From: Ustilago trichophora
Lineage: Eukaryota > Basidiomycota > Ustilaginomycetes > Ustilaginales > Ustilaginaceae
Assembly (NCBI GenBank): GCA_900323505.1
Contig: OOIN01000002.1
Location: forward strand, 2,046,001 to 2,110,000
Direction of reading: 5' to 3'
Length of the DNA stretch: 64,000 nucleotides
The notes beneath the pieces are model-generated. The model saw nothing but the letters and a program-made list of their open reading frames with translations. It searched no databases and had not been told where the DNA came from. The first letter of the stretch is position 1. Every line of letters starts with the position of its first letter. Positions 22,514 through 31,660 of this stretch are shown piece after piece. The translations under genes and the position numbers were made by a program.

Positions 22514-23611
22514 GTTGTCGTCCGTTTGAGTAAACCGAGGAGCTTGAAGAGTGGAGTATCGACGAAACTGACTTTCTGACAACCCTCCCTTTCTCGCCAA
22601 TCAAATGCTTGTGTTGGGCGTCGGCAAATTGCTTTTCTCGTTGCTGTGGTCGCAGATGCAGATTGTCGTCGTATCCCAAGCTGACCTAGATGTCAGATGA
22701 GCCAACCATCATAACTGTCATAAGCCCTTGATCGTCGTGAGCTTGCAAAGATCCTAGAAACGCGTCTCAGCCCTAGGAGATGTAAGAGTTAGGCAGCTGT
22801 CTCGGGGCTTCAGAACCTCTCGAGCGGCAGCTGCCATTGCGATCGGTGCTCAGCAAAGAGCCAATAGGCCGTAGACTTTTTGGGTCACTGACAAGGGTGG
22901 GAGGCTAAAAAGAGACATGCAGCCAGCACAGCTCCTGACGGTTGCATTTATGATTGTTGCAGGCGCTGTGACAGTGCATTTGCGAAGAGATCCGATCGTC
23001 CAGTAAGTGAAGCTCTGTTGTGACAACTTCATTGCACCCAGGCAAGGCTCGTGCTGCTCTTTTTGCTTCCGTTACAGTCTGTCACAATCACTTGAGCGCA
23101 AAGTGGGCGGATAACCGTCTTTTCTCCCATGCAACCTATCCCCGACGCAGGTGCTTATTGCTGTATTCGACATGTTCGATGGTGCTGCATCGTCCACTGA
23201 CAGCCCAGCAACGTTCGGCTCGACCTCACTAAGTGCCCTTCTTTTTGATCGCCCGCTCCGAGCCAGTTGTAGCGTCCGAGGACCATGCAGAGCTTGATTT
23301 CCTGGTACACATCTGTATGAGCCAGTCCAGATCATGAAGCATCCGAAAGTGCAGGTGCTCATGCACGCCTCAACGTCCCGTGCTGCATTGAAATAAAGTG
23401 ATCACGGACTGAACGCTGCAACCTCACTCAACCAGCAGATTCTCTCAGAAATCACAGACTATGACATCATTCAAAACTGGAAATGGCGGAGACAGAAGGT
23501 GTGCGATGCTATTTGCTGTGCTATGCGATGCGTTGGTAAAGGGTGCAATTGTGGTATCTTGTCGTGGTGCTCAAGGCCATGGAGGTGAATGTGCTTAGGA
23601 ATACGCGCCAG
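22514..23611. other. Intergenic region between two minus-strand genes
   Basis: It carries the promoter of the giant gene and the 3' flank of the RhoGAP gene. The only gene-like content is a possible spliced micropeptide at 22917-23114 on the plus strand. Confidence 0.5.
22917..23114 (+). CDS. Possible 40-residue single-pass membrane micropeptide (spliced)
   Basis: Two exons are proposed: 22917-23002 and 23078-23114, around a 75-bp intron with donor CA|GTAAGT and acceptor TTACAG|T. The joined frame encodes 40 residues. A hydrophobic helix (QLLTVAFMIVAGAVTVHL) starts a few residues from the N-terminus and is followed by a basic stretch (RRDP) and a polar tail (SLERKVGG). Topology and size resemble small mitochondrial or ER membrane subunits, but no family is recognised. 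A short frame this size can arise by chance. Confidence 0.25.
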
Positions 23612-26600
23612 CTAGTGATGGAGCGTGCCTTCGCTCTCGAGTGGTGAGCTTGTGGCTACAGGTGAGTCTTGATGCGGGTCATTTTGCTCAACTGTGGGTG
23701 TAGGATGGCCATGAGAAGCTTGAGCCGAGTCGATGACAGTGTCGAGAGGTGATCGCAGCGAGGAAGGAGTGAGAAGACCTGGCGTCAGAGGTCCGTTCGA
23801 ATGAGCATGCAACGGTGAAGGCGCCATGGCCGAGGTTGCTGCCAAGTAGATCTCTCCTTCTTCTCCGGACAGACCCGTGCTTGATAGAGGTGCACGCAGC
23901 GGGCTGTCGGTCTTTGCTGCATCTACCGCTTCAACTGCATTGGCCGAGTTCGATATGCTGACCTGAGGATTTGGATCTGTCTCTGCACGTTGGGCTGGCC
24001 GAGTCGACGCCCCGAACGTGTCCGAGCCGGCGACAATGGCACTGCTGGATCCACCTAAAGAACCCACCACACGCGCTCCACCGGCGGTCAGGTCCGAGGT
24101 CTGCAGCCGTGGCAGCCCTTGACTCGAAAGTGCCTGATCTTGTGGAAGACTTGCGTACGGTCCGGCAACTTCAGATACCGAAGCTGCAGCAAGGGCCGTC
24201 ATGGAGCCACTACTGGCGTGCCTAGAATGTGCTGTAACGGCCCCAGCATCAGGGCCCTCGCTGCCTGCAGCAATGGCGGGCGTAATGGCATTGCTTCTCT
24301 TCAGATTGGCTGTGCCGGTGACGATCGGCAGATCCGATGGCGAAGGCGCCTCGATAATACTCTCGGTCGTAGGCGACGAGGACGCTGCGAAGGCTGCATC
24401 TGCCGCCCTCTCTCCCGCTCTAGACAGCTCATCAGCACGAGTCGACGAGATCGGCGGGAGCAAGGGAGCGCCTGCCGTCTTGAGGTCGAAAATGTCGTTG
24501 CAATACAGAATGAGGTCTTCCATGGTCTTGTCTTCTTCCATGGCAGCTGCCACACTTGTAGTCTCGTGATCGGCTTCGGAGAGAAGGCAGGGTGAAAAGA
24601 CGACGCTGAGATTGGCTGCTGTCATCTTGTTCTGATCTGCATGTTGAGCCACCTTGCTAAGATGCTGAATGATGACCTTGAGTGTGATTTGATGAATCGG
24701 GGGCAATCGACGGATCTTTCCTTTAAGCATGGCAAATCCAGTCCGGATGTGCTCCTCTCTCTCGTGGGTATACTTGATCCTCTCTGTCCAGGGTATGGCG
24801 AGGACTGGCTCGGGCAACTGGCGCAGGTAGTCCTTGAATACACCCGCGACAGCAGCCGGTTCGTCCTTTGCGGGATCGAATTGGAAGCCAAGTTCGTCCT
24901 TCTCAATGGCTAGAGCCAGCTGCTTGACACTTGACTGTTTGGCCGAGATACGATAGATGCCGGGAAGGTTGATGGCGTGTGTTTCGACAAAGTCAATGCA
25001 CTTTGTGACGATGAGAGGAGGAGCCACCGTGTCGCTAAGTCTGTATGGCACAGTGAGTGGGTAATCGGTCAATGGCGTTCCAAAGATGAGATTCTTGAGC
25101 TCGCCATGCCAGTAGTTGACATACGAGACTCTGTTGTCTTCAAGCGTCTTGACTCCCGGCAAGTTGTCTTCCATCGACTTGACTTCCTGGTCAAAGTCGT
25201 CGAGTGCAAACTTGATGAGCTCCTCGCTGTGTTGATGGAGACCACTGCCCTTGTTATGCAAAACGATCATAGACCGTTCGGACTGCAGCCATACAGCTTG
25301 AGCGGTGTGGGCCAGCTCGCTTCGACATTCGACTACCGAAGCTGCGGCAGCCTTGAGCGTCCTGAGCCTGCGCAGACGCAGCGTCTCAAGATCAAAGATG
25401 GCTTTGCGGTACGCTCTATCAGCCTCTTCAACCTCGCGCTTGGCTCGTGCCTGCTTTGCAGCGATGGTCTGTGTGGCCTTGTACGGGTTGTTGTTGTTGC
25501 TGCCTCCGAAGGTGCCAAGCAGAGTCTCGCTCATAGAGGGAGTCGTAGGCCCGCTCTCGCCCAGTCCCGGGGTACCGTAGCCACCAGCCCCAGTTTGACT
25601 GCCCTCGCGCATCCTGGTGATGAGCGCTCCAATCTTTTTGGGCGCTTCTTTCCTGGCCGTGTCCCATCCCTCCCGCGACTTGAATACATCAAAGAAGTTG
25701 GGCTTGGATTTCTCGTGGTTTGGGCTTGGTGGCGAAGTCGACAAAGCGGGGCCAGTAGTTGGAAGATGGGCTTCGGTCGCCGGAGGAGAGCCGATGGTGG
25801 ATCTCTCATCCGAGCTCTCAGCACCCCTGCCGGAAGCGCCAAGCGACTTAGAGGAAGCGTTTGAGTGACGACGAGAATGTCGACGACTGCTCTTGCGACG
25901 CATCAAGCTCGAGCCGCCACCCATGACTGAAAAGGTGGAAGGAGGCGAAGTGGCAGATGGCTCAAAATCGGTAGTAGAAGGTAGGCGGCCATGGTAAGTG
26001 GAAGCTGTCTCGCGATTGGTCGTTGTGCTTAGCAGCATGCGCTGGTCTTCAACAGCTTGAGCTTGGAGCTGTAGGTTCTCCACCTCCTCGGCCTTCTTCT
26101 CGTAGGCGCGTCGGATCTTGGGTAGGCTAATATTTCGCATCTCGTCGTACTGGGATAGACTATTGCGGAGATCTTCCTTGACACGCTTGCGGATGCGTTC
26201 CTGGGAGTCACGGAAGGCCAAGAGCGGAACAAGGACACCTTGGCGACAGGTCTCGACCATGTAGGATCGAGCTTCCAGCTCGCGTTGGTCGTTTTGGCGC
26301 ATCTCGAGCCAAGCTCGCCTGAGACCAGGATATCGTTGAGCGTCCGCCATGAGGCCGACGTCACCAACAATCTTGGAGTTGACCTTTGCGTCGAGGTCTT
26401 TTTGTCTTTCGAGAGAAATCTTGAGGTTCTTGATGTATTCCTCCTCCAGCTTGATGCGTCCCTCGAAGAGAGTGATGTAGCTGTCTGCTTCTGTGAGGAT
26501 GGTTCTGAATGTCTCGAGCAGTGAAGATGAGATGTCGGCAGCCGACACAGCTGTGCCGTCGGAGTAGTAGCCATTGCTGGAAGCGGTTCTTGAGATGTGC

Positions 26601-26647
26601 TCGGCCGACTTTCGGGCGTTCGGCACGCCAACGGCAAAGTTTTCCAT
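23612..26647 (-). CDS. F-BAR and RhoGAP domain protein (Rgd1-like)
   Basis: A 1,011-residue single-exon protein that should bind curved membrane and switch off Rho GTPases at sites of polar growth. Residues about 35-207 form the first part of an F-BAR module (LLETFRTILTEADSYI, then LEEEYIKNLKISLERQ). A low-complexity insert of about 170 residues follows, with a basic RRKSSRRHSRRHS patch, and then a second coiled-coil part at about 385-500. The RhoGAP domain spans about 522-719. Its arginine-finger segment is LPGIYRISAKQSSVKQL, and it contains FKDYLRQLPEPVL and NKMTAANLSVVFSPCLL. The last 290 residues are Ser/Ala-rich and disordered. Yeast Rgd1 acts on Rho3 and Rho4; the target here is inferred only. 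The ATG at 26647 opens the frame. Confidence 0.9.
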   Translation of the reverse strand: MENFAVGVPNARKSAEHISRTASSNGYYSDGTAVSAADISSSLLETFRTILTEADSYITLFEGRIKLEEEYIKNLKISLERQKDLDAKVNSKIVGDVGLMADAQRYPGLRRAWLEMRQNDQRELEARSYMVETCRQGVLVPLLAFRDSQERIRKRVKEDLRNSLSQYDEMRNISLPKIRRAYEKKAEEVENLQLQAQAVEDQRMLLSTTTNRETASTYHGRLPSTTDFEPSATSPPSTFSVMGGGSSLMRRKSSRRHSRRHSNASSKSLGASGRGAESSDERSTIGSPPATEAHLPTTGPALSTSPPSPNHEKSKPNFFDVFKSREGWDTARKEAPKKIGALITRMREGSQTGAGGYGTPGLGESGPTTPSMSETLLGTFGGSNNNNPYKATQTIAAKQARAKREVEEADRAYRKAIFDLETLRLRRLRTLKAAAASVVECRSELAHTAQAVWLQSERSMIVLHNKGSGLHQHSEELIKFALDDFDQEVKSMEDNLPGVKTLEDNRVSYVNYWHGELKNLIFGTPLTDYPLTVPYRLSDTVAPPLIVTKCIDFVETHAINLPGIYRISAKQSSVKQLALAIEKDELGFQFDPAKDEPAAVAGVFKDYLRQLPEPVLAIPWTERIKYTHEREEHIRTGFAMLKGKIRRLPPIHQITLKVIIQHLSKVAQHADQNKMTAANLSVVFSPCLLSEADHETTSVAAAMEEDKTMEDLILYCNDIFDLKTAGAPLLPPISSTRADELSRAGERAADAAFAASSSPTTESIIEAPSPSDLPIVTGTANLKRSNAITPAIAAGSEGPDAGAVTAHSRHASSGSMTALAAASVSEVAGPYASLPQDQALSSQGLPRLQTSDLTAGGARVVGSLGGSSSAIVAGSDTFGASTRPAQRAETDPNPQVSISNSANAVEAVDAAKTDSPLRAPLSSTGLSGEEGEIYLAATSAMAPSPLHAHSNGPLTPGLLTPSSLRSPLDTVIDSAQASHGHPTPTVEQNDPHQDSPVATSSPLESEGTLHH

Positions 26648-27627
26648 GATGTCGCAATCGAAGTGATTATCCTCTGCTCATCGGATGAGGTGGTGGTACT
26701 GGTCGAGGAACGAGAATGTTTCTGCGTCCGTGATGTGGTTTGCCGTGGTTGCCAACCAAGCGGCTGTATGAACGACGCGGCACTGACGTCGAGGATGGTG
26801 GGTCTAAAAGAGGGAAGATGACGCTGCCTCTACATTGGGTAGCCATTATCGCAATGGCTTCAATTCGATAATCTACGTCTCCTGAGTACCTCCATCTGGA
26901 AAAATGCTCAGCAGCTTGACAGTACACAGCCCAAGCGGAGGCTCAAAGGGTGCACAGATATGAGCCCACGCCGCACTTCCGAATCCCGATCCTGGCACGC
27001 TGTCTCTGTGAGGCGCCAAGATGGTCAACTCGTGTGCTACCTCAGATGAAAAGTTGCCAGGGTTTTCTGTCCTGAGCTCACTCTGAAGCTTGGCCTGTGC
27101 TTGGGCCCCTATCAACAAGAGCTCCACAAATCTCTGGCGCGCTCAGGGGAATGTACGGAATGTTATGCCGAACAAAAATTTGGTCGAAAAAAAAAAGGGT
27201 GAGATCAGCGTGGCCTCGAAGCGAGAAGATCGGATCAGTTTTTCACAAGAGAGCGTTGGTGCGGGTCAAAGCTCTTCTTATCCAATTCTCCCACCTCTCT
27301 GACCCGATCAGGGAATCAACCGTGTGTGCGGGGACAAGAAGTGTACGGTAATGCGCCACCCAAAACCGTGTCTTCCGCAGACTTCCAAGATTTTCAGCAG
27401 ATCTTCTAGCTCACGGCCCCACAAAGGCAACCAGCCGATCCGCCGTGTCCTTTTTGTGTGTGACGACAGACCTGTGTTTAAGCGTCATTTGACTCCGACG
27501 CCAGTCTCACCATCTTTCGCTTCCTACCATCATCCATCATCACTCCTCTCCAAACGCATCTAGAGTGTCCATTCGTACAGAATAGACGACTACCTAAATC
27601 TCTGGTATCTCACGTACTCTCATTTGC
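26648..27627. other. Divergent promoter region, RhoGAP / cytochrome b5 reductase
   Basis: 980 bp between two divergent starts. No gene is supported. A short A-rich tract lies near 27187-27197, and pyrimidine-rich sequence precedes the reductase ATG. Confidence 0.6.
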
Positions 27628-28605
27628 ATGGTTCTCGCAGAGCAGGTCGTCCTTGTTTCTTCCATTCTTGTCACATTTGGCGTTTGTCTCGTCATAACCA
27701 AGTACGCCGCCAAGAACATCTTTCCCGACTTTGAACTCCTCCAGTTCTACGACGCCGCAACTAATCCAATGGAAATCAACGTCGTTGTCGCTTTCATCGT
27801 GGGCCTCGTCTGCTCGGTTGCAGCCCTGCTGTACTTCGATGCCCAGAAGGTCAAGCCCGTCCTCAACCCTACCCAGTGGCAGCAGTACCGTCTGATGGAG
27901 AAGCAGCAGCTTTCGCCCAACACTGCCCTCTACCGCTTCAAGCTCCCCCGCGCCAACAATGTTCTCGGCCTCCCCATCGGACAGCACATCTCCATTCAGG
28001 CCAACATCGGTGGCAAGAACGTCATGCGCTCCTACACGCCTACTTCGTCGGACGATGACCACGGATTCTTTGACCTCGTCGTCAAGTCGTACGAGCAGGG
28101 CAACATCTCCAAGTACATTGGAACTATGAAGATCGGAGACCTCATCTCGGTCAAGGGCCCCAAGGGTCAGATGCGCTACGCTCCCGGTCTCTCCCGTCAC
28201 ATCGGCATGATCGCCGGTGGTACTGGTCTCACCCCTTGCCTACAGATCATCCGTGCTGCCCTCAAGAACCCCGCCGACAAGACACAGATCGACTTTATCT
28301 ACGCCAACGTCAAGGAGGAGGACATCTTGCTCAAGCAGGAGCTCGACGAGCTCGCCACCAAGCACAAGGACCAATTCCGCGTCCACTACTTCCTCAACGA
28401 GGCACCGGCCGGCTGGAAGGGTGGTGTCGGTTTTGTCACCAAGGAAGCGCTCCAGCAGAACATGCCCAAGCCCGCTGATGACATCAAGATCCTCTTCTGT
28501 GGACCGCCCCCTATGGCTGGAGCAATCAAGAAGCACCTTGATGAGCTTGGATACCAGGCTCCTCGCACTGTCAGCAAGCTCGAGGACCAGGTCTTCTTCT
28601 TTTGA
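27628..28605 (+). CDS. CBR1: NADH-cytochrome b5 reductase
   Basis: A 325-residue single-exon flavoprotein that passes electrons from NADH to cytochrome b5 for lipid desaturation and sterol synthesis. Two hydrophobic segments (about 5-30 and 50-68) anchor it at the ER or outer mitochondrial membrane. The FAD-binding motif RSYTPTSSDDDHGFF is near residue 134. The NAD-binding motif GMIAGGTGLTPCLQII is near residue 192, and the C-terminal CGPPPM motif near 291. The protein ends in VFFF, matching the hydrophobic aromatic terminus usual in this family. Fungal Cbr1 proteins are usually about 280-320 residues, so the length is normal. Confidence 0.95.
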   Translation: MVLAEQVVLVSSILVTFGVCLVITKYAAKNIFPDFELLQFYDAATNPMEINVVVAFIVGLVCSVAALLYFDAQKVKPVLNPTQWQQYRLMEKQQLSPNTALYRFKLPRANNVLGLPIGQHISIQANIGGKNVMRSYTPTSSDDDHGFFDLVVKSYEQGNISKYIGTMKIGDLISVKGPKGQMRYAPGLSRHIGMIAGGTGLTPCLQIIRAALKNPADKTQIDFIYANVKEEDILLKQELDELATKHKDQFRVHYFLNEAPAGWKGGVGFVTKEALQQNMPKPADDIKILFCGPPPMAGAIKKHLDELGYQAPRTVSKLEDQVFFF

Positions 28606-29370
28606 ATTGGTTTGACGGTCATACTCTCCACGATTATCCACTGTCCAACATTATTCGCGTTGGCACATAGCCAACCAAAGACTCCCCAACGCTCGTCCCG
28701 TCTCGGCGAAATTCACGCCTATTCGAATGCAACATCTTCCACCCGCCCACCTGTACCTTCCCACCTGTACCTTCCCTGGTCGCCACTTTAATTGGCCGCG
28801 AACGCACACATCCCACGACCACAAAACACGGTTTCGTCATTCAAGACATCTGAACTTTGTCTGTAATGGTGCTCTCCGTTTCACAATGAAGCAATGCCAG
28901 AATTTCAAGCTACATATCGGAATATGCTAGAGTATATCAGTGTGTATGGCAGTTGCTCGCTCGCTGACGCTGTATTCTTTCGAGCTTCATGGCCTCCTCC
29001 ACAGAGGTCCTCACGTGAGAAATCGACTTGAAAGCTTGTGGCCTTTTGCCGGAGACCCACACTGATTTGAGCGAGGCTCTTCACACGATCTCGATGTCAT
29101 CGGGTGGCTTCGTACATCTTGTTGACCAATTGGTGCGCAGCACATCAAAGATCTATAGCATCTAAGTTGTCTCTATGGCATCTAAGTTGTCTCATTTGTT
29201 CCATGCTTTGGTAGCAACGAAACAATCACGATCGTACGATGTCATTCTCTGTAGCTTGGTAGCATACGTGTATTGCAGCTTCAAAAATGAGAAACATCAC
29301 TCATGTGAACGTTCAATCAACAACGAACTATCACTAATTTGGGCATACAAAATTGCATTGTAGGGCTGGG
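28606..29370. other. Intergenic region with repeat copy A
   Basis: 765 bp between the 3' ends of two convergent genes. It contains the first copy (28894-29037) of a direct repeat whose second copy lies beyond the spartin-like gene. A short TACCTTCCCACCTG duplication sits near 28751-28770. No gene is seen. Confidence 0.7.
28894..29037 (+). repeat. Direct repeat copy A flanking the spartin-like gene
   Basis: About 144 bp, from ATGCCAGAATTTCAAGC to GACTTGAAAGCTT. It matches 31312-31456 in the same orientation with about six differences, including a small indel near the left end. The sequence on either side of the two copies is not alike. It contains the palindrome TCACGTGA. Confidence 0.92.
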
Positions 29371-30924
29371 CTAGTTTTTAGGGCTTGGAGAGCGTCGAGC
29401 GGAAGGATGCGATGGAGGAGGAGGCAGACTACCTGAAGTGTTAGAAGTAGTCGAGTTCGAAGGTGGGTTGGAACTTTGGTTGATAGAAGATGAAGCAGAG
29501 ACATAAGACGACTTCTCCGACAAGGGCGACGAGCGAGATGTCGAAGCCGGAGTCGGCTTAGTTGAGGACGTTTTGGGGTCCGAGACGGACGAGGCAACGG
29601 CATTGCCCTTCTCATCCACCTGGATAGTCACCTCTCGGCCGTCATCCAGCTTGGCCTTGATCACTCGCGATCGGGCGGCCTTGAGGAGCGCGCTTCTACG
29701 AATACCACGCAGATCCTTGTACACGATAAAGACATTTTTGCCCGTGCGACCAAAGCCGTCCGCTACCTGTCGTGCATCCTCTCCATACCTGTGACCGACC
29801 ACGTTGGAAGCTGCCTCCCCGCTGGTGTAGAGAAGAGTCTGAGCACCGGCATCAATGCCATCGAGGACCGTGTTGGCAGCAATGAGCGAGCGATTGATAA
29901 AGCCTCGAATGCCGGTGGGAGGAGGACCCTGGGTGCCATCAGGGTTGACCTTGCGCTGGATACCGGTCTTCTTGCCAATTTTGTCACCAATGTTGCCGGC
30001 GACCTGCAGAATGGCTCCCGTGGTCTTGGACGACACTTGGACGGCAGTACCAGACCACTCGTGAAGAGTGCGAACGCCGGCTTGTGTCTTGGGACCGACT
30101 TTGATGGGATCGGGGCCTGCCTGCGTCTTGGAGCCATCTGCCTTCTCGCCGATAGGCGTTGTGTAGCCGGAAGAGCCCGCGGCAGGATGCTTGGCCATAT
30201 ATGACCCAGCTGCACCTTGGATCTTGCCGCCTACGTACTCGCTGGTCTTGATGATGGTGCGTGAGATCATGTCAGCACCTTTGATCATCCAGTCTCGCTT
30301 CTCTTCGGCAGAGAGAACGTCTACCTGCAGATCCTGCTTCTCGCTCTCGCTGGAGGGCTCGGGTGGAAGGTCAATCACGACGGGAGCTTTTTCGTTGCCT
30401 GAGTCGGACATAGCATCAGCCTCTCGAACAGTGAAGCCCTGAACGACACCGAGCACGTTGCCGTCCTCATCCATGAGCTCCATGGCACCAGCGTCGGAGC
30501 GATCATCGTCTTGGTACGCGGCGTACTGAGACAGAATCTGCTGGAAGCGAGTGATGTGCGATTTGCTTGTGGTTGCTGGGAGGGCGATCTTGATGGAAGC
30601 GCCCTCAAGCTCGAGAGACGGAAAGACATAGGAGCTTGAAGCGCCGCGCTGTGGGATGATGGTCTGTGTAGCTGCAACGGGTAAGGAAAAGTCGCTGCCG
30701 ATCGACAGTACCAGCCAGAGATCGGTTGAGTAATCAGGTTGCTTGGAAGTGTCGACCTCTGCCCTGCTGGCAGCTTCGTGCAGCTCGATGCTGACAAGGA
30801 GGACTTGGAGCTTGCCTGCGCCTAGGCCAACGGTTTCGCCATGGTATTCCTGAGTGGCGACGGCGCCAGGGATATTGAGGATCTCGACGCCTTTGGAAGA
30901 TTGGTCTGTAATAGGAGCAGACAT
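29371..30924 (-). CDS. Spartin/senescence-domain protein
   Basis: A 517-residue single-exon protein starting at the ATG at 30924 (MSAPITDQ). The N-terminal half is a predicted beta-rich domain. The C-terminal half (about 230-440) is Gly/Ala-rich, with repeated amphipathic segments such as GADMISRTIIKTSEYVGGKI, GAILQVAGNIGDKIGKK and GEAASNVVGHRYGEDARQVA. This is the pattern of the senescence domain shared by plant ERD7/senescence proteins and animal spartin. Spartin acts at lipid droplets and endosomal membranes. The role in fungi is not established, so function is inferred from the domain only. The Ser/Pro-rich tail looks disordered. The gene is bracketed by two copies of a 145-bp direct repeat. 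Confidence 0.8.
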   Translation of the reverse strand: MSAPITDQSSKGVEILNIPGAVATQEYHGETVGLGAGKLQVLLVSIELHEAASRAEVDTSKQPDYSTDLWLVLSIGSDFSLPVAATQTIIPQRGASSSYVFPSLELEGASIKIALPATTSKSHITRFQQILSQYAAYQDDDRSDAGAMELMDEDGNVLGVVQGFTVREADAMSDSGNEKAPVVIDLPPEPSSESEKQDLQVDVLSAEEKRDWMIKGADMISRTIIKTSEYVGGKIQGAAGSYMAKHPAAGSSGYTTPIGEKADGSKTQAGPDPIKVGPKTQAGVRTLHEWSGTAVQVSSKTTGAILQVAGNIGDKIGKKTGIQRKVNPDGTQGPPPTGIRGFINRSLIAANTVLDGIDAGAQTLLYTSGEAASNVVGHRYGEDARQVADGFGRTGKNVFIVYKDLRGIRRSALLKAARSRVIKAKLDDGREVTIQVDEKGNAVASSVSDPKTSSTKPTPASTSRSSPLSEKSSYVSASSSINQSSNPPSNSTTSNTSGSLPPPPSHPSARRSPSPKN

Positions 30925-31660
30925 GGTCAAAACTATCAAAGTCTTTGATGGTTTGATGGTGGTGGGATCAATTGGGTGGGCAGATTGACCAACAGTGAGA
31001 CCTTCCTATGAGGAACGAGCAATCGAGCATGCGACATCCGAGCTATGACGCAGTTGGCACTGGACACAGCTCTTTCCGCCTTGCTGTGGCAAGTTGGGTT
31101 GAATTTCAAATGCGTTGAAGTCTTTCTCCTGCACGCTTTTTCCAACATCCTGCTGTCTGATTGCACAACGCACAACGCACAACGCACAACCTTTGAAGCC
31201 CCTGCAGGGCCATGCTTCAACGGTGTGACTTGCCGAGCCTTCGTCGATGTCGTTCAACCTTGGCGGAGAGAAGTAAGTGGAGGGCGCAACGCACGGGCCT
31301 CCTGCAACTTGATGCCAGATTTTTCAAGCTACATATCGGAATATGTTAGAGTACATCAGTGTGTATGGCAGTTGCTCGCTCGCTGACGCTGTACCCTTTC
31401 GAGCTTCATGGCCTCCTCCACAGAGGTCCTCACGTGAGAAATCGACTTGAAAGCTTTTGGGATTTGAGAGAATGCAAGAATTCAACATGAGATATAGCTG
31501 CTTCACGGCGGGCAGCATACAATGCTAGAGGCGCAAGAGGATGAGGGGAAAGGGTAAATATGGATGTGACTACTGTATTCGGGTGCAGATGAGATAGGGA
31601 GATGAGAGAGGCCAAATACAGACACCGTGGTAAGAATAGAGGTATGAGGAGGAGAGAGAA
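30925..31660. other. Intergenic region with repeat copy B
   Basis: 736 bp between the start of the spartin-like gene and the 3' end of the nuclease-like gene. It holds repeat copy B, three tandem copies of GCACAAC near 31165-31185, and no supported gene. Confidence 0.7.
31312..31456 (+). repeat. Direct repeat copy B flanking the spartin-like gene
   Basis: Same orientation as copy A and about 96 percent identical by eye. The two copies are about 2.4 kb apart and bracket one whole gene. Confidence 0.92.

Noticed and set aside
28894..31456. Reading the 145-bp repeats as long terminal repeats of a retroelement
   Set aside because: The DNA between them encodes a spartin-domain protein with no gag or pol, and the copies lack TG...CA ends.
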